Positions 34,238 to 46,640 of a stretch of 64,000 bases of DNA are shown in pieces. This stretch comes from Sipunculus nudus. Lineage: Eukaryota > Annelida > Sipuncula > Golfingiida > Sipunculidae. The notes beneath the pieces were generated by a model, which was given only the letters and a program-made list of their open reading frames with translations, was not told the origin of the DNA and ran no database searches. The DNA lies in NCBI GenBank assembly GCA_026874595.1, contig CM049314.1, positions 63,150,800 through 63,214,799 of the forward strand, in the 5' to 3' direction. A program made the position numbers and the translations under genes. How positions within the stretch are numbered: the stretch's first letter is position 1; every line of letters begins with the position of its first letter.

Positions 34238-35175
34238 ATGGCATCGAAGGAAACTCTGGATAACGATACTTATACACAATTCACGTACAACTTCATGACG
34301 GTATTTGCTAGTATTGGTCTGGTAACTAACATTTGCGTATTATGTCTGCACTGTAAAGGGAGCACATTTGTTGTGAATACAGTCAGAGTATACTCGATTT
34401 CTTACACTCTGGCAAACGTGCTCTTAGGTTTGAATATCATTTTGCTCAGAGTGTACTATGCGACTTTTGCTTTACCTTTGGTATTCACCATTTACACAAT
34501 TAATCCAATCATTGTAATCTCAGTGTGGACGTTAACCGCAATGATAATGGCATCATTTGAGAAGATAAATGTCGAAAATGGATGCTGTCATAACCGATTA
34601 TCCGATTTCTGGATAAGCATTGTCTTTTGGATCATAGTCATCTTGGGCGGTACTGTCATAGCTGTTGTGTATGTGCATACACCAGCAAAGATTATAAGTG
34701 GACGAGCATGGTTGGCATCCTGGTCCGTCTTCAGTTTTATTGAATTCCAAATATTATGAACTTAGTCATGTATATAAGGATCCATATAATTTCTACAAGG
34801 ATACTTATGGAAGCAGCAAGACCAAAACAAATGTCAGAGAGAACAGAAATTTCACATAGTACATCAGATGCAGCACAACCTAATCCCGAAACATCAGAGA
34901 TAAGACTTCGTAAGGCCAAAAAAGCAATCCTAATGTTTCTATTGATGTCATTCTGTTACTTGAGTTTGGCCGCACTTTATATCACTCGAATTGCTGCTAC
35001 TTTAGGTTTCAATTTTATGTTATTATGGCACTCTTATTGTTCCTTTCTAAACATTGGCGCATTTTTTACAGTTGTGAGTCCTTGGTTATACTCTCTGGGA
35101 CCTCATGGGAGAAAATACCTTGCTGTTGTTCATTCATGCGTAGGTCCAACAGGGTTGCCCCCTGTATTTAAATGA
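34238..35175 (+). pseudogene. Seven-TM rhodopsin-like receptor copy B, one frameshift
   Basis: This is an intronless receptor-like gene of about 310 codons. The first frame (173 codons) holds a short N terminus, TM1 (about 17-38, SIGLVTNICVL, an N1.50-like Asn), TM2 (about 52-72, YTLANVLLGLN, without the usual Asp), TM3 (about 88-109, SVWTLTAMIMASFEKI, with FEK where DRY would be), TM4 (about 125-146, FWIIVILGG) and the start of TM5. A 7-nt deficit relative to copy C at about 34,735-34,745 shifts the frame in TM5. The second frame, to 35,175, supplies LVMYIRIHII, a Ser/Glu-rich loop, a basic RLRKAKKAI junction, TM6 (FLLMSFCYLSLAALYI) and TM7 with SPWLYSLGPHGRKYL, resembling (N/D)PxxY plus helix 8. 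It is a plasma-membrane receptor by analogy; the ligand is unknown. It is the least damaged copy, and an assembly or sequencing error at the deletion would make it intact. Confidence 0.72.
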
Positions 35176-36077
35176 AAAAAAAGTGTCATTGTACATGGAG
35201 GAATTTCAAATACAGTAAGGAATTCAATCCAATTTGACAAAAAATATGTAAAAAAAAAGTTGAAATGGAAGATGTGCTTAAAGGATTCTATTCAAACAAC
35301 TGACGTTAATAAACTAAAGACATTTCCTTGAACCTTTCATACGAAAAAGCCTGCAAAACGCCGATTCCATCGCCCGCAAGCTGTTTATATCGAAGTGTTT
35401 ATGACATATGAGTACATAAGAACATAATTGAAAACATTTCAACAGGGCATCTTGGTGCAATGCTGATAAACCAGGACGTTGCAAATGTTATTGTGCAAAA
35501 TGTGTTCTTTCAACGTATGCAAATATACTAACAACCACTTGTTTATTTTTTCTGTTTGAAAACAAGTCCGCATGTACCATGTTTACTGACGGCTTGTTAA
35601 TAAACGCATCTTTCACATCCGTCACAGAGGCCTTAAAAGAATTTTCTGAACAGGAATTATATATGTAAGTCATAAATCTTACTATACTAAATACTATAGA
35701 GAAGGTGAGTAGACAACTGGCTTTAATTGAAAGGTCTTAAATAAAAATTAGCATGATGTATATGGTTTCAGGACGACAAACTATTTTTTTAGCTTTGAAG
35801 AAATCAATGGCTTTCTTTGTGAAAAAGAGCTCAAGTGCATGCAATATAAAGTGGAACAATAATCATATGCTAATATTTAATTATTGGTAACTACTGTAAT
35901 AAATAGCGTCATAAAAATGCAATTAAAATTACAGCCAATATATATATATTAGCTTCTATTGGAATAATAAATAAATTTACTTAGGGAACTTTACCGAAAA
36001 TCTTGAGAATAATTATTCCATTTATTTCTATACTGTTACGTAGACATTTTGCTCATGGAACATATTAGGCAGATCCC

Positions 36078-36088
36078 GGATTCGATCC
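36078..36088 (+). repeat. B-box-like motif of a tRNA-derived SINE remnant
   Basis: GGATTCGATCC matches the RNA polymerase III B box (GGTTCGANNCC) at all but one position, in the context GATCCCGGATTCGATCCT. Block 2 has the equivalent, decayed GGATTCAAACC at 50,443-50,453. No A box or full tRNA is present. Confidence 0.4.
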
Positions 36089-36129
36089 TATATCAGTGGC
36101 GCACATCGTTTTGGGCCTTTTCACACATT

Positions 36130-37890
36130 AAGCCAATAACCTGCACCTGGTTAAGCATTATCTTTAATTTAGTTTGGGATATTGCTTGCTTGGCTGTTGG
36201 CTTTCTCTTAAACCTATTTCTGGTGTATTAAATGGGTCTGATCAAATTGTCATTTTTTCCGTTTTATTTGTGATGTAAGAATATAATAAGCAATCTTTTT
36301 GTGTGTATAATAGGTGTATAAATAGGAAAATCTTTAGAATTTTTATACGACTCATTACGTTTTCTTATGTTTAAATTATGTTTATAGTATATTTTTTATT
36401 ACAATAGAATCATTTTGCTTGCTCAAAGCTGCATAGCTTCATAGTTGTTCTGTTCTGTCATTTTTTCCTCAACCGATGGTTCATTTTATCTTTTATGGTT
36501 TTAAGTCTTTCTCGGTAGGTTCGGTAAATATTATTTTGGTTTTGCTTAAATGTAAAACTGATATAATATTTTACTACTACCCATAGACCAGTTTATTCAC
36601 TTAAAATATGAATGTTCTGTAAGCAGTGTTCTATGAAACTTATCCGTAACTTCTTGGAATTTAAAAAAATAGTATTTAAAATTTAACTTTACTTGACTGT
36701 TATTCTGACAATAAGTAACAACATTTTAATAATTTTGTTATAAACGTGCCGTAATTCTTGGTCTTCATGGAACAAAAAAAAGTAATTGATGATAAAAATG
36801 AATTCCAAAAGATGCTATGAAATCATAATATTAAACGTGAACACCCATATTAAAAATTCCAACATGAGTTATTTTATTAATTTAATAACCCTCTCTAAAG
36901 ATATACGCCGGAGCATAATTATACACAAGCCTGTGATAGTACTTAGAAATTAATGTTCTGTATCGGCCCGTGTATTCATGTATAGGTAGAAGCATGTTGC
37001 ATGCTTTGTTCCACGCATCTTGGCAAACTGCTTTAAATGTGAATTTATGAAGAACTTTGTTTATCCTCAGCTTTCTACATACAATGAACCGTCTTCAGCT
37101 TATGCACAAACGTGTTCCCCCAATAATATCTATGTGAGCATGCAAAGTAATTATGAGAGACGGTCCAGCAGTTTCGCCAAAACTGTTCATATTTGTGAAA
37201 TCTCATCATTGCATATATTGAAAAAATGTTCACAAATATAAGTGTTTTTGTCCGATACTATGTGTCAGTTTGTTCAGTATCATATTAAATATATGCCCGA
37301 AGTCCATAAACTCTATAACAGTTAAAAAGAAGAGTTAAAACATAGGTATTTGGGATTAATATAACAGTTACCTATGGTAAGTAAATATGCAAGCCAATTC
37401 AGAATTTTTTACCACTTATTTGTGACATACTGGAGTTCTCATTTTCTTGAGACATTGCCTTCATAATTAATTCGTATGAAATATGACAGGCACACTGCAT
37501 TTACATTCATAATAATTAAGAAAGTTCTGGATTTAGTGATAATATGTCAAGAGCAGTTTTACCTAAGTTAAAAGGAAAATAAATGTGTGCTTTCCATATT
37601 TGATTTTTTAAAAACTTTTTTTTTCATGGTCAGGAGTACTATAGTAGTAATTTCTTCTCGCAGAATGGGATTTTTTATTGGCCAGCATATACAAAAGAAA
37701 AACAAGCTTGTTACTGTTTCTATGCTGGTTTATGTGTACAATTCCTATTTTTATGATATCACGTCACCCGAGAAGATTTCGCATTTGAGTCCTTGGGGAT
37801 GCATGGTTCGGGGAATTTATCAGAAGTTCTTCTTTCCATTTGTTCCAAAGTGATTCTAAATAATTGATTTCGTGCTGTTCAGTAGTGTTA
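36130..37890. other. Intergenic stretch without a supported gene
   Basis: AT-rich. An 88-codon frame at 37,587-37,853 was considered and not accepted. No repeats with defined ends. Confidence 0.45.
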
Positions 37891-37892
37891 AA

Positions 37893-37995
37893 GATTATTA
37901 ATGTTGTTATTATTATTCATTCTTTACCATATAAAATATAGTGAGATATTAATGTTGTTATTATTATTAATTCTTTACCATATAAAATATAGTGA
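37893..37995 (+). repeat. Two tandem units of about 51 bp
   Basis: TTAATGTTGTTATTATTATT and TTTACCATATAAAATATAGT are repeated back to back with few differences, followed by a further partial AAATATAGTGAGA. Confidence 0.9.
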
Positions 37996-37999
37996 GATA

Positions 38000-39515
38000 A
38001 TAAATATAGTGAGACAATATAACACACTAATGCACTCAGTGAACTACTTACGTTTTGTTGATATTACTTATAGGTCCATAATGCACATTTATAAATATAA
38101 TTAGACACAACAGACGTGTTATGCGACTGAATAAAAGTTGACCTTAACAACTTTATACATTATTCCGGGGTGCTGACCCGAATAAATGACTGGAAATCAT
38201 CACTTCGGGAGTGTTCGTCTTGAGATTATTATTGTCCGCCTCATTTTTGGGTGAGCGCTCTGCAGGCTTCATGGAGAGACTGTGACAAACAGCAGCGTTC
38301 CACTTCAAAGGACTTTGGGGTTTGCTTGTTGTTATAACCCAGCCATTAGGATAACACACACCCAGGACCCGCGAGCCTTATTGATACAAGGATTATCGCG
38401 TTTAAACAGCTGGTATGCAATCCAAAACATGAAATATAATTATATTGTGCATGATTTATGTGTTCTTTGGATGTCATTGTATTCGGTTTGAGATTCCATG
38501 TCTTTATTATAATTTGAAGTTGGATGTTAGTTTTATTTATGTTCTTAAAATTCACTTTTCAGTCCAGATAAAGTAAGCTGGCAGTATAGGTACCGGGCTA
38601 TCAACTGGTCAAATTCTCACGAGAATCATTAGGACACTGGACGCCTATGGACCATTACCCATACAAAGTTATTGAGTCTAGGCTATTCAAGGGTATTTAT
38701 CATTATATAACTTGTTTATACTTTGATAACTTTTAGACGGCATTCGAGGTCAGACGACATTGCTCTATGCGCCGTCATATAAAAGATCATAATAACCCTT
38801 CATGAAATAATGGAATTTTTTACATAAATTTAGATTTAAAAAAAATATTTGATATTTGAAATCTTCATCGTTAATATATTTAACAGAAATTTTGAAAAAA
38901 AATCTAGCTACATCAAGAAGACAAGCAGGGTAGCATACTTATTTGAAGCATACAATGCAACTTACTAATTGTGTGTACTATGTTCACCTAGATGTATATT
39001 GATTATTGTGTGTCTAAGACATTTTGCATGGAATTGACTCAGTGATGCCTAAAGCAGAAAGCGTTACACACACAAATGTTAAAGTTCTCAATGCGAGTTC
39101 AGTGACCACACATCCGATAAGCATTTTATTTCGGGAACACGTCACAGAGTTGAGGTCAAAGGATACCGAACTGTCCCCGTCTATTACAGACATTGAACAC
39201 ACAAACTGAACGTATTTTTGTAATGTGACATAATGTGACACCCTCTTCTTTTTATTTTATTTTTAAACATCGAATCCAAATATTTATTTTTAGCATACTT
39301 TACTGTCCTTAATTTTGTGTAGCAGTGTCAATGAGGTGTGATAATAAAATGCATGTTCTGATTTTAATGTGCTGTTCTTTCGTGATCATTTAGTAGTGAG
39401 ATAACTGAGTAAAATAATTTGACTAACATGTAAGGAGAGGTTTCAGAACTTCACCTGCAGCCTGAGTCCTCACCACCCGGCACTAATTAACCTAGAGTTT
39501 CACAGCCTTGCAACC
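38000..39515. other. Intergenic stretch without a supported gene
   Basis: A GC-richer patch at about 38,165-38,410 and a 61-codon frame at 39,024-39,209 have no recognisable similarity. Confidence 0.4.
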
Positions 39516-39519
39516 GACG

Positions 39520-40860
39520 TTACTGTTTAGTATGACGGCCTGCCCTTAAACTGTAAGTGACATGTGTGTTGGGTTGTACTTGTTGACTGTCCTGGGCTGG
39601 TTCAGCTGGAATGTCTTCTCTGTTCCACTGCAAGTTGAAGAGGGGTTGATGGCGGTGGCCGTTCATGGTTATTAGCATTTGTATGTGACCTATCTCCAAG
39701 GTCTGGAGAAAAGGCAATATTGTCAGATAGTGGACTGTCATGGGTTTTCTTGAGGTGTTCACGGTTTCTTCGTTAAACTGTGTTTCCTGTACGTACCTCG
39801 TAAGAGCAATCATTTAAGCGTCTTTCGACAATTGCCTTTTGGTATTATTTGCGGACCATGTTGAAGGGTTGCATACTGACAGTATTACCATTTAGTTGTT
39901 TGATATCATAGCATTTGTATTTGACTTAATATGTTTAGATGGTTGACTCCCATGGGTTTCTTGAGGTGTTCCCATATCCTTCTATAAACCGTGTTACCTG
40001 TACGCACCTCGTATGAGCGATCAACTGAGCATCCTTCTACAATTTCCTTTCGCCATAATGTACGGCTCATGTTGAGGGTTTCATTCAAATAGTGTCAAAT
40101 TCAGTGAGCGGTTTGGGATCATGTGCTGTCCGATAGAAGTACTTTGCTTGTCTGCTTTGGTTGATTATGGGTTGGAAGTAGGTTTTAGTACGTCTCCCAA
40201 GGAATCTCTCTACAGGACTGCTGTCATCCTCTTGTGACGGTGTGTTTCTGTGGTTAGGAAGTGCCTAGTATTGGTCCTCCACTATCTCTTTGTTTTTGTA
40301 GCATTTGCTTTGCGGCTTTAACGTCTGATTCGGCTTTGTCATTGGCCTTGCAGTGGAACGGTGAAATGGCGTTGTGTACAAAATTTCATTTGTTGAACGT
40401 TCAAATTTTTTCACAATGGAACAGCGGACCATTATCACTCCAATCTAATTTGAAATGCCATATCTGGCACAGTGTACTTTGATTTTGTTAATGACCGTTA
40501 CTGCTCTCGTATCTTATGATCTGTATATCTCCCAGACGCTGGACATATATCACACGGTTTTTCCGGTTGTCACTGAACAGGTCTGTGCCGATTTTCTCCC
40601 ATGCTCATTTTAGAATATTATGGCCCATCAGCGTTTCTATTGGTTGCGCGATCTCAGACCCGCGGCAGGTTTTAAGGGTATGAATTCAATCCTTCAGTTC
40701 GAGGTTCATGCCCGATCACAAAAGTACTCTCTGGCGTGTCTAAAGCATCAGTCTCTACCTGTATGGCTAACATGTATGTCCTTCTTGATATCGGATCTCA
40801 TATCCTTCGGGACCACTAATCTCTCACGCTGAAACACTTATCCAGCACTGACGGAGAAAT
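39520..40860 (-). pseudogene. Ty3/gypsy-type integrase relic
   Basis: On the minus strand, broken frames carry the order of a retrotransposon pol C terminus. From about 40,816 down: VPKDMRSDIKKDIHVSHTG and the following ARES segment (zinc-binding H2C2-side region), EKIGTDLFS (about 40,576-40,605, first catalytic Asp), SDNGPLFHC (about 40,415-40,443, second Asp), KAESDVKAAKQML (about 40,300-40,338, catalytic Glu), then the C-terminal YEVRTGNTVYRR at about 40,000. Many stops and frameshifts separate these. A segment of about 130 bp is duplicated: 39,738-39,870 resembles 39,948-40,085. No LTRs or gag were found next to it. It is a dead copy of the animal family whose integrase reads WxKIGTDLF and SDNGPQF. 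Confidence 0.72.
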
Positions 40861-41360
40861 CATTCCGATTGTTGAAGTACGGTATAACAAGTGATAGGGA
40901 TCAGTTTTATCGCTTTGTTAATTTTCTCAGTTGTCATTGCTCTAAGAGGCTTTGTGGCAGCCTCAAATGTGCGACAGGTGTCAAAAGCTTTACACAATGT
41001 TAGGGCTCACTTATTTTATCATTACATCACCTAACAGAAGCAATCCACCATCAGTTTGTCTTTCATATATGAATAAAAATTACATATACTGTTCAACTTT
41101 TTAAACCAGATTCTTTATTTTTGCTGTTGAAATGGAATCGCTTAAACAATTCCTTACTTTCACCAATGACAGTCAGAACTCCTGATGATATCAGAGGTTT
41201 TCATCTTATCCTGATTCCCACAAAATCTCATACCATCGTAAATACGAACACAATGTTTAGTAGCACAGCAGTGTTGTATTCCTTTGACTGACTATCTAGC
41301 TGAGTTAAGATCAGAGAGTTCTGCCTCATTTGTTTCCACATTTTCCAATCCCACCTGAAA

Positions 41361-41501
41361 ATGGCAGGTGATGAGTCTAGGGGGATTTACATCAACGAGG
41401 ACCTCACTCGAGCCAGAGTAGGAATGTTACACACTGCTCTGGGAATGAAAAGAGAGCAACTTATAACAGACTGTTGGACATATGATGGAAAGGTGTGTTA
41501 G
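41361..41501 (+). pseudogene. LINE ORF1 fragment (FP-like domain)
   Basis: A frame of 46 codons ending TAG contains RGIYINEDLTRARVGMLHTA and DCWTYDGKVC. This resembles the end of non-LTR retrotransposon ORF1 proteins of the baculovirus FP-like type, where (I/V)YINE.LT is followed by W(T/V).(D/N)GK(I/V). It differs from the ORF1 of the LINE at 54.8 kb (EDMCADMQKL and WTWDGKVFVKDD), so it is probably from another subfamily. No complete element surrounds it. Confidence 0.5.
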
Positions 41502-42144
41502 GGATCACGGGTCAAAAGTTCATAAATTCAACAGCAGCGGTAAATTTTATTCATGGATGCAGGTGTTACAACAAAATCCACCAAAGCTATTTTCAGAGGC
41601 CATGCAGACCAATCCATAACTAATGTCGACACCAGGACAGGAAAGTTAGGTCGTTCTCCGTGAATATATGTGCCTGCCTGTATCATATTGCATTTTGTAT
41701 TCAAGATTCCCGTATTGCTATTGTGAGGAGTAATCATAAAAAAACGGAGCCGGTCTCAACATATTATATCCACACATTTCGGTTATAAAAAATCAGTGTT
41801 TTTATATATATTCTTAAAGGAATGCGGGTGACATTAGATTCTCACTGAACCTTTACCTCCCGTATTCTTTATTCACTGACTTTTTTTTTAAAAATCTTCA
41901 TTATCTGATTTTTATCGAATAGCGCCAAGTGTTATATATACTTATATATAATTTTGTTATTACTATAAGCATGGTTGTTTTCTTCAGTTACTGTATTATC
42001 ACGACAAAAGTTGATATTTTGAAATTATCTCAGATATACCTGATCAAGGGGATAGATATTGTTAACAAACCGAATATTTATGTGTGTGATTTTGTACGTT
42101 ATATATGTTGGCGGGCCATGAAAATATCCAAGATAACTGTAGCC

Positions 42145-45100
42145 GAATCTTTATGTTTAATTTTTCAGTATTAACGTTAAATGTCAGGGGAATAGGGAGA
42201 CTGAAAAAAGACAGGAAATGTACAACTGGTTATTGGATAAAGGTGGAAACAACAGTGTTATTTTTCTTCAGGAGACTCACAGTACAGAAAGTGTTATAAC
42301 AACATGGACAAAAGAGTGGAAGGGAATTAGTTTTTTCTCTCACGGGACGAATTTATCTCGTGTTGTAATAACCCTAATTGGAAAGAATTTAGAATTTGAC
42401 GAAATAAGTAAACACGTTGATATTAATAGTAGATACATAATACTAAAAGCTCATGTTGAGGGCCACGTTCTTTTTATTTATAAATACGTATGCACCTAAT
42501 ACAGAGCCAGAACAAGTTCGTTTTTACCAACATATATGGGATAAAATTAATTCATTGCAAGCTGACTCTGCAATGAAGGTAATATGGGGAGGTGATATTA
42601 ATGTTTGTCTGAATGAGCTTGATGCAGACGAGACAAGCTTTAAAACCAAAGTTAAATCTGTAAAACTGATTAATAATATAATGTCAGCGTTTGAATTAAT
42701 TGATTTGTTTAGAATAAGGAACCCAGAGGAACGTCTATACACTTGGAGATCAAAAACCTCTTTGCGGCAGCGCAGACTTGATTGCATATTCTTTAATAGT
42801 GAGCTGAATGCCCATGTTAAAAATATAAAGATTGCTCCGGCTATTCTGACAGATCATTCAGCCGTTGTTTGTCACTTTAACTCGATACCAGAACTAGAGT
42901 ATGGGCCTTCACATTGGAAACTTAATATATCATTATTAAAGGACCCTCTGTTTATAAGTAAATTTAAGGAGTACGTAAATGGTTTGAGGAACAAGGATAG
43001 AAATGATATGGGGCAAAACAATGGTTGGAATATTTAAAGTTTAGAATACGAGAATTTTCTATTAAATTCTCTAAAGAAAAGCGGAAGAAAGAGAGGGAGG
43101 AACTGTCAAACCTTGAAAAGGCTCTGTATAATGCAGAGTTAAATCTGTCAAGAAACAAAAAATCAAGTCAAACAATATATAATGAAATTAAAAAGAAAAT
43201 TGGGGAATATTACGAAAACTTAAATGCAGGACAGATAGTAAGATCCCGTTGAATGGTTTGAAGAAGGGGAACGAAATACAAAGTTTTTTTTTAAAATATG
43301 GCAAGGAAAAACAAAACGAGAACAACTGTTAAGAAATTAATCAAGTCGGATAAAGAGTTGACAAGCTCGAAAGAAATTATCGAAGAATTAAGATTGTTTT
43401 ACAAACAAAAGTATTCCAGAAAGACAGATACCAGTGAGAGTGAATGCTCTGATTTTTCTTTCTAAAGTCAATGTTCCCCGTTTGTCTGAAAATGACATTC
43501 TAAGCTGCGAAGGTACACTTACAAAGAATGATATATTGAAAGCATTAAAAGATATGAAAAACAATAAAACCCCGGGGAACGACGGTCTGCCGAAAGAATT
43601 TTTCGTAAGCTTTTTGATCTAATATGTGACGATTTGTTAAATTGTCTTAATGAGTGTTTCAGAGATGGAGCTTTAACTCCAAGTCAAAAACAAGCCGTTA
43701 TAACTTTGATAGATAAACCAGGCAAGGACAATAGACACCTGTCATCTTGGCGGCCAATAAGTTTATTTAATGTTGATGTCAAAATATTAAGCAAAGTATT
43801 AGTTAAAAGGATAGAGACAATTCTTCCAAAACTAATTCATGAAGATCAGAGCGCATTTATAAAAGGCAGGAGAACATCTGACACTAATCGTCTAATTTCT
43901 GATATTTTAGAATACTGTAAATTACAAGATAGAAACAATATTATTGTTGCTGTGGACTTCGCAACGGCCTTTGACTCCATCGATTATAATTTTCTTTTCG
44001 CCACACTGGAGAGATTTGGTTTTGGACATGATTTTCTAACCTGGGTTCGTTTTTTACACTTTGACGTGGAAATCTGTGTGATAAACAATGGATACACTAC
44101 TGGCTATTTTAAATTAAAACGGGAAACCCGGCAGGGGGATCCATTGGCCCCTTACTTATCCCTGTTTGTCATTGAAATTTTGGCAATACTTGTTCGTCAT
44201 TCCAGTTCGGTTAGAGGCATAGATATCAACGGCTATGAGATTAAACAATGTCTATTCGCTGACGACACAACATATTTTCTTAAAGATTTTCAGTCTATGC
44301 AATCGGTTATGGATATATTGGGAAAATTTGGGAAAGTCTCATCAGTACAGATTAATTATGATAATTGCTAAGCTGCCTACATGGGAAAAAAAAGAACATA
44401 CACTTGGCACCAAAGATTTTAAATGGGTTAATTTATATAAAAATGGCATAAAAATATAAGGAATATGGCACACATATAACCTGAAGTTATCCGATTCACT
44501 TAATTTTGAGTGTATTTACGACAAAATGAAAACGACACTCAGTATGTGTAACGTTAGATCTCTAACGATTTTTGGTAGAAATATTCTCTTGAAATCCATG
44601 TGTATTTCAAAATTATTATATGTCGTTAATATAATTGAACCACCGAGAGAGTTTGTTAAGCGAATAAAAAGCTGTGTTGTTGATTTTATATGGTACGGCA
44701 GAAAGGCTAAAATCAAGTATGAAGTATTGACTGGTTAGACAGAAAGTGGCGGCAAAGGATTGCCGGATATAGTTTCTATCATTGAAAGTCAAAGAGTAAT
44801 GTGGATAGCAAGATTAAAGAATTTAAAAGAAATAAAGTATACAGTCATACCAAACTTATATCTGAGAGGCATTGGTGGTTTAAGATATGTTGATACAAAT
44901 TATGATCCGTCTAATATTGGCAAAAATTTCCCAACTTTTTATTTTCACTGTTTGCAGTCATAGGCGTCATATACAATGTGTAATCCTGAATCAATTGCTA
45001 ATATTTGTTTACAACAAGAATGGAACAATAAATGTATCAGAGTCGACAAAAGACCAATTTTTAATACGCATATAACCAACCTAGGTATAAAGTACGTCTT

Positions 45101-46190
45101 TCAGGTGTTTAACAAAAATGGTAGGGTGAAAGATTTAAAAGATTTGGTTCCAATAGATAATCCCATGTATATAAAAACGTTTTTACCATGGCTATCAGTA
45201 CAGAAAGCAATACCCGCGAAATGGAAACAAGAAATATTTTTAAATAATACTCTAGCTGAAATTGAATCCTTTGGAGTGAAGAGTAACATTGTAATGTTTA
45301 ACGAAACGAAAATTGATTTGGAAAATGTGAAGTTTAAGACTGTTTATTCGATGGTAATTAATAAAAAGCTATATGAACCAATTTGTAAAGAAAGGTTACT
45401 TTATCTGTTAGGTGACCATTTTGAATGGGATGAGGCAGTTAGTCATGTATATTGTACAACCTTAGACATCTATCTGCGGCAATTTCAGTATAGGGTACTA
45501 TTTAATATTTTATCGGTGAATGAACAAATGTACAACTGGCGAATAATGGATAGTAAAAGATGTTCATATTGTTTTATTGAAGATGAGTCGGTAGTACATA
45601 TATTCTGCGAGTGTCATGTGAGTAAAACCTTTTATAATCAGCTTAAAACATGGACAAAGAGTGCTGGAATTAATATACCACGGTTGAGTCCAGCTTTAAT
45701 TTATATGAGGCGTGATAAGAATTTACCCTATAAGATCATTGTAGATTATTTTATTGTTGATTTTTAAGTTTGTTCTGTTTTCCTATCGTGATAAGATAGA
45801 TCCACCATCTAATGCATCATATATTTATGAAATATTTGAATAGGTTAAAAAGATTGGAACGTAATGTTGCCGAAAAACACAAAAAGTCAGAAAAACATCA
45901 GCAAAAGTGGAAACGTATATTGTTATCTTTGGGTTGATACATTTTTGATAATTCAAAAAGTTAAATGAAATAATCTTACATTTACGGTATAACATTGTTG
46001 CTCTTGTATCCATGTAAATGTTTGTATTCTAAGTTCCGGGAGATGTCGATGATGAAAATGATAATATTTAACCATATAATCTGCAAATAAGAATCATTAA
46101 ATTGGAAAGATTACCATTTACATATATCCCTTGACAATTGATTCAGTGTAACATATTACAATGCTTAATTTTAAATAAAGAAAATAAAAA
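42145..46190 (+). mobile_element. Decayed LINE copy 1, 5'-truncated
   Basis: A non-LTR retrotransposon of the L1/Tx1-like type with only ORF2 recognisable. The body ends near an A-rich stretch AAATAAAGAAAATAAAAATG at about 46,172-46,191. The 5' edge is set by the start of similarity, and no target duplication was found. It has the same orientation as LINE copy 2 but is a different subfamily by its protein sequence. Confidence 0.75.
42151..45937 (+). pseudogene. LINE copy 1 ORF2: endonuclease, reverse transcriptase, zinc knuckle
   Basis: In order, across several frames: apurinic-like endonuclease with VLTLNVRGIG, FLQETHS, NTYAPNTE, WGGDINV and DHSAVV (about 42,160-42,890); a basic linker; reverse transcriptase from about 43,470 with NNKTPGNDGLPKEF, SWRPISLFNVD, EDQSAFIKGR, FATAFDSID, RQGDPLAPYLS and the catalytic FADDTTYF (about 44,260); then a C-terminal region with CSYC...HIFCEC (about 45,560-45,615), the zinc knuckle typical of this clade, and a stop at 45,935-45,937. 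At least six frame changes or stops interrupt it. The longest open pieces are 42,453-43,037, 43,634-44,371 and 44,976-45,767. The element nicks target DNA and copies its RNA in place; this copy cannot. Confidence 0.88.
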
Positions 46191-46394
46191 TGGACTAAAC
46201 ATTCAACCCTTACTTGTTTTAAAAGGACAAACCACAATAAATAATGTTGCACACAGTCAAAAGCTTTTGCAAATTAAATATATAAACAAAAACACTTTTC
46301 ATTTCTTTTAACTAAAAATTTCTTAACTGATCAAGCAAAAAAAAATGCTTGATCAAAAGTAAAATACTCCTTTCTATAACCACCTTGAGAATAG

Positions 46395-46640
46395 CTAAGA
46401 TACTGAGAGTTGCAAATCGCATCGCATGCAATCACAGACGATCGCAACAGTCGCAAGCAGTCGTAAGTGAATCGCAAGATTGCCAGAAACCTTGCAATAG
46501 TCTATGACTGGCGGTCGCTAGTCGCAAAGTGCGTCGCAAGGACCGCTCACTTGTGTTTCACATGCGATTATAATTGGCAACCAGCGGCAGATGCCTTACG
46601 ATTTTAGTCGCATCGCGTGGCTACAAAATCGGCAGTGGAC
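46395..46640. repeat. TCGCA-rich dispersed repeat
   Basis: CGCATCGCATGCAATCAC, GATCGCAACAGTCGCAAGCA, GAATCGCAAG, TAGTCGCAAAGTGCGTCGCA and TTAGTCGCATCGCGTGG occur within 250 bp. CpG density is far above the flanks. It resembles the TCGC-rich MITEs common in invertebrates; clear termini are not visible. Confidence 0.5.

Larger units (their letters stand above)
33050..36120 (+). repeat. Duplicated block 1 (contains receptor B)
   Basis: About 3.1 kb aligns in order with 47,530-50,480. Anchors include TCAGCACTCATTTCA (33,227; 47,697), GGTGTTTGCT (33,432; 48,167), GACACTTGATGC (33,718; 48,468), a TCACGTGTATGGG-like box, the receptor itself, a TTCCTTGAACCTTTCATA box (35,324; 50,064), AGGGAACTTTAC (35,983; 50,173) and GATCCCGGATTC (36,072; 50,438). 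Gaps come from insertions in each copy. Confidence 0.8.

Noticed and set aside
37587-37853. 88-codon ORF with LSPWG near its end, considered as a fourth receptor fragment
   Set aside because: No alignable DNA with copies A-C and no preceding helix pattern; the SPW match is too short.
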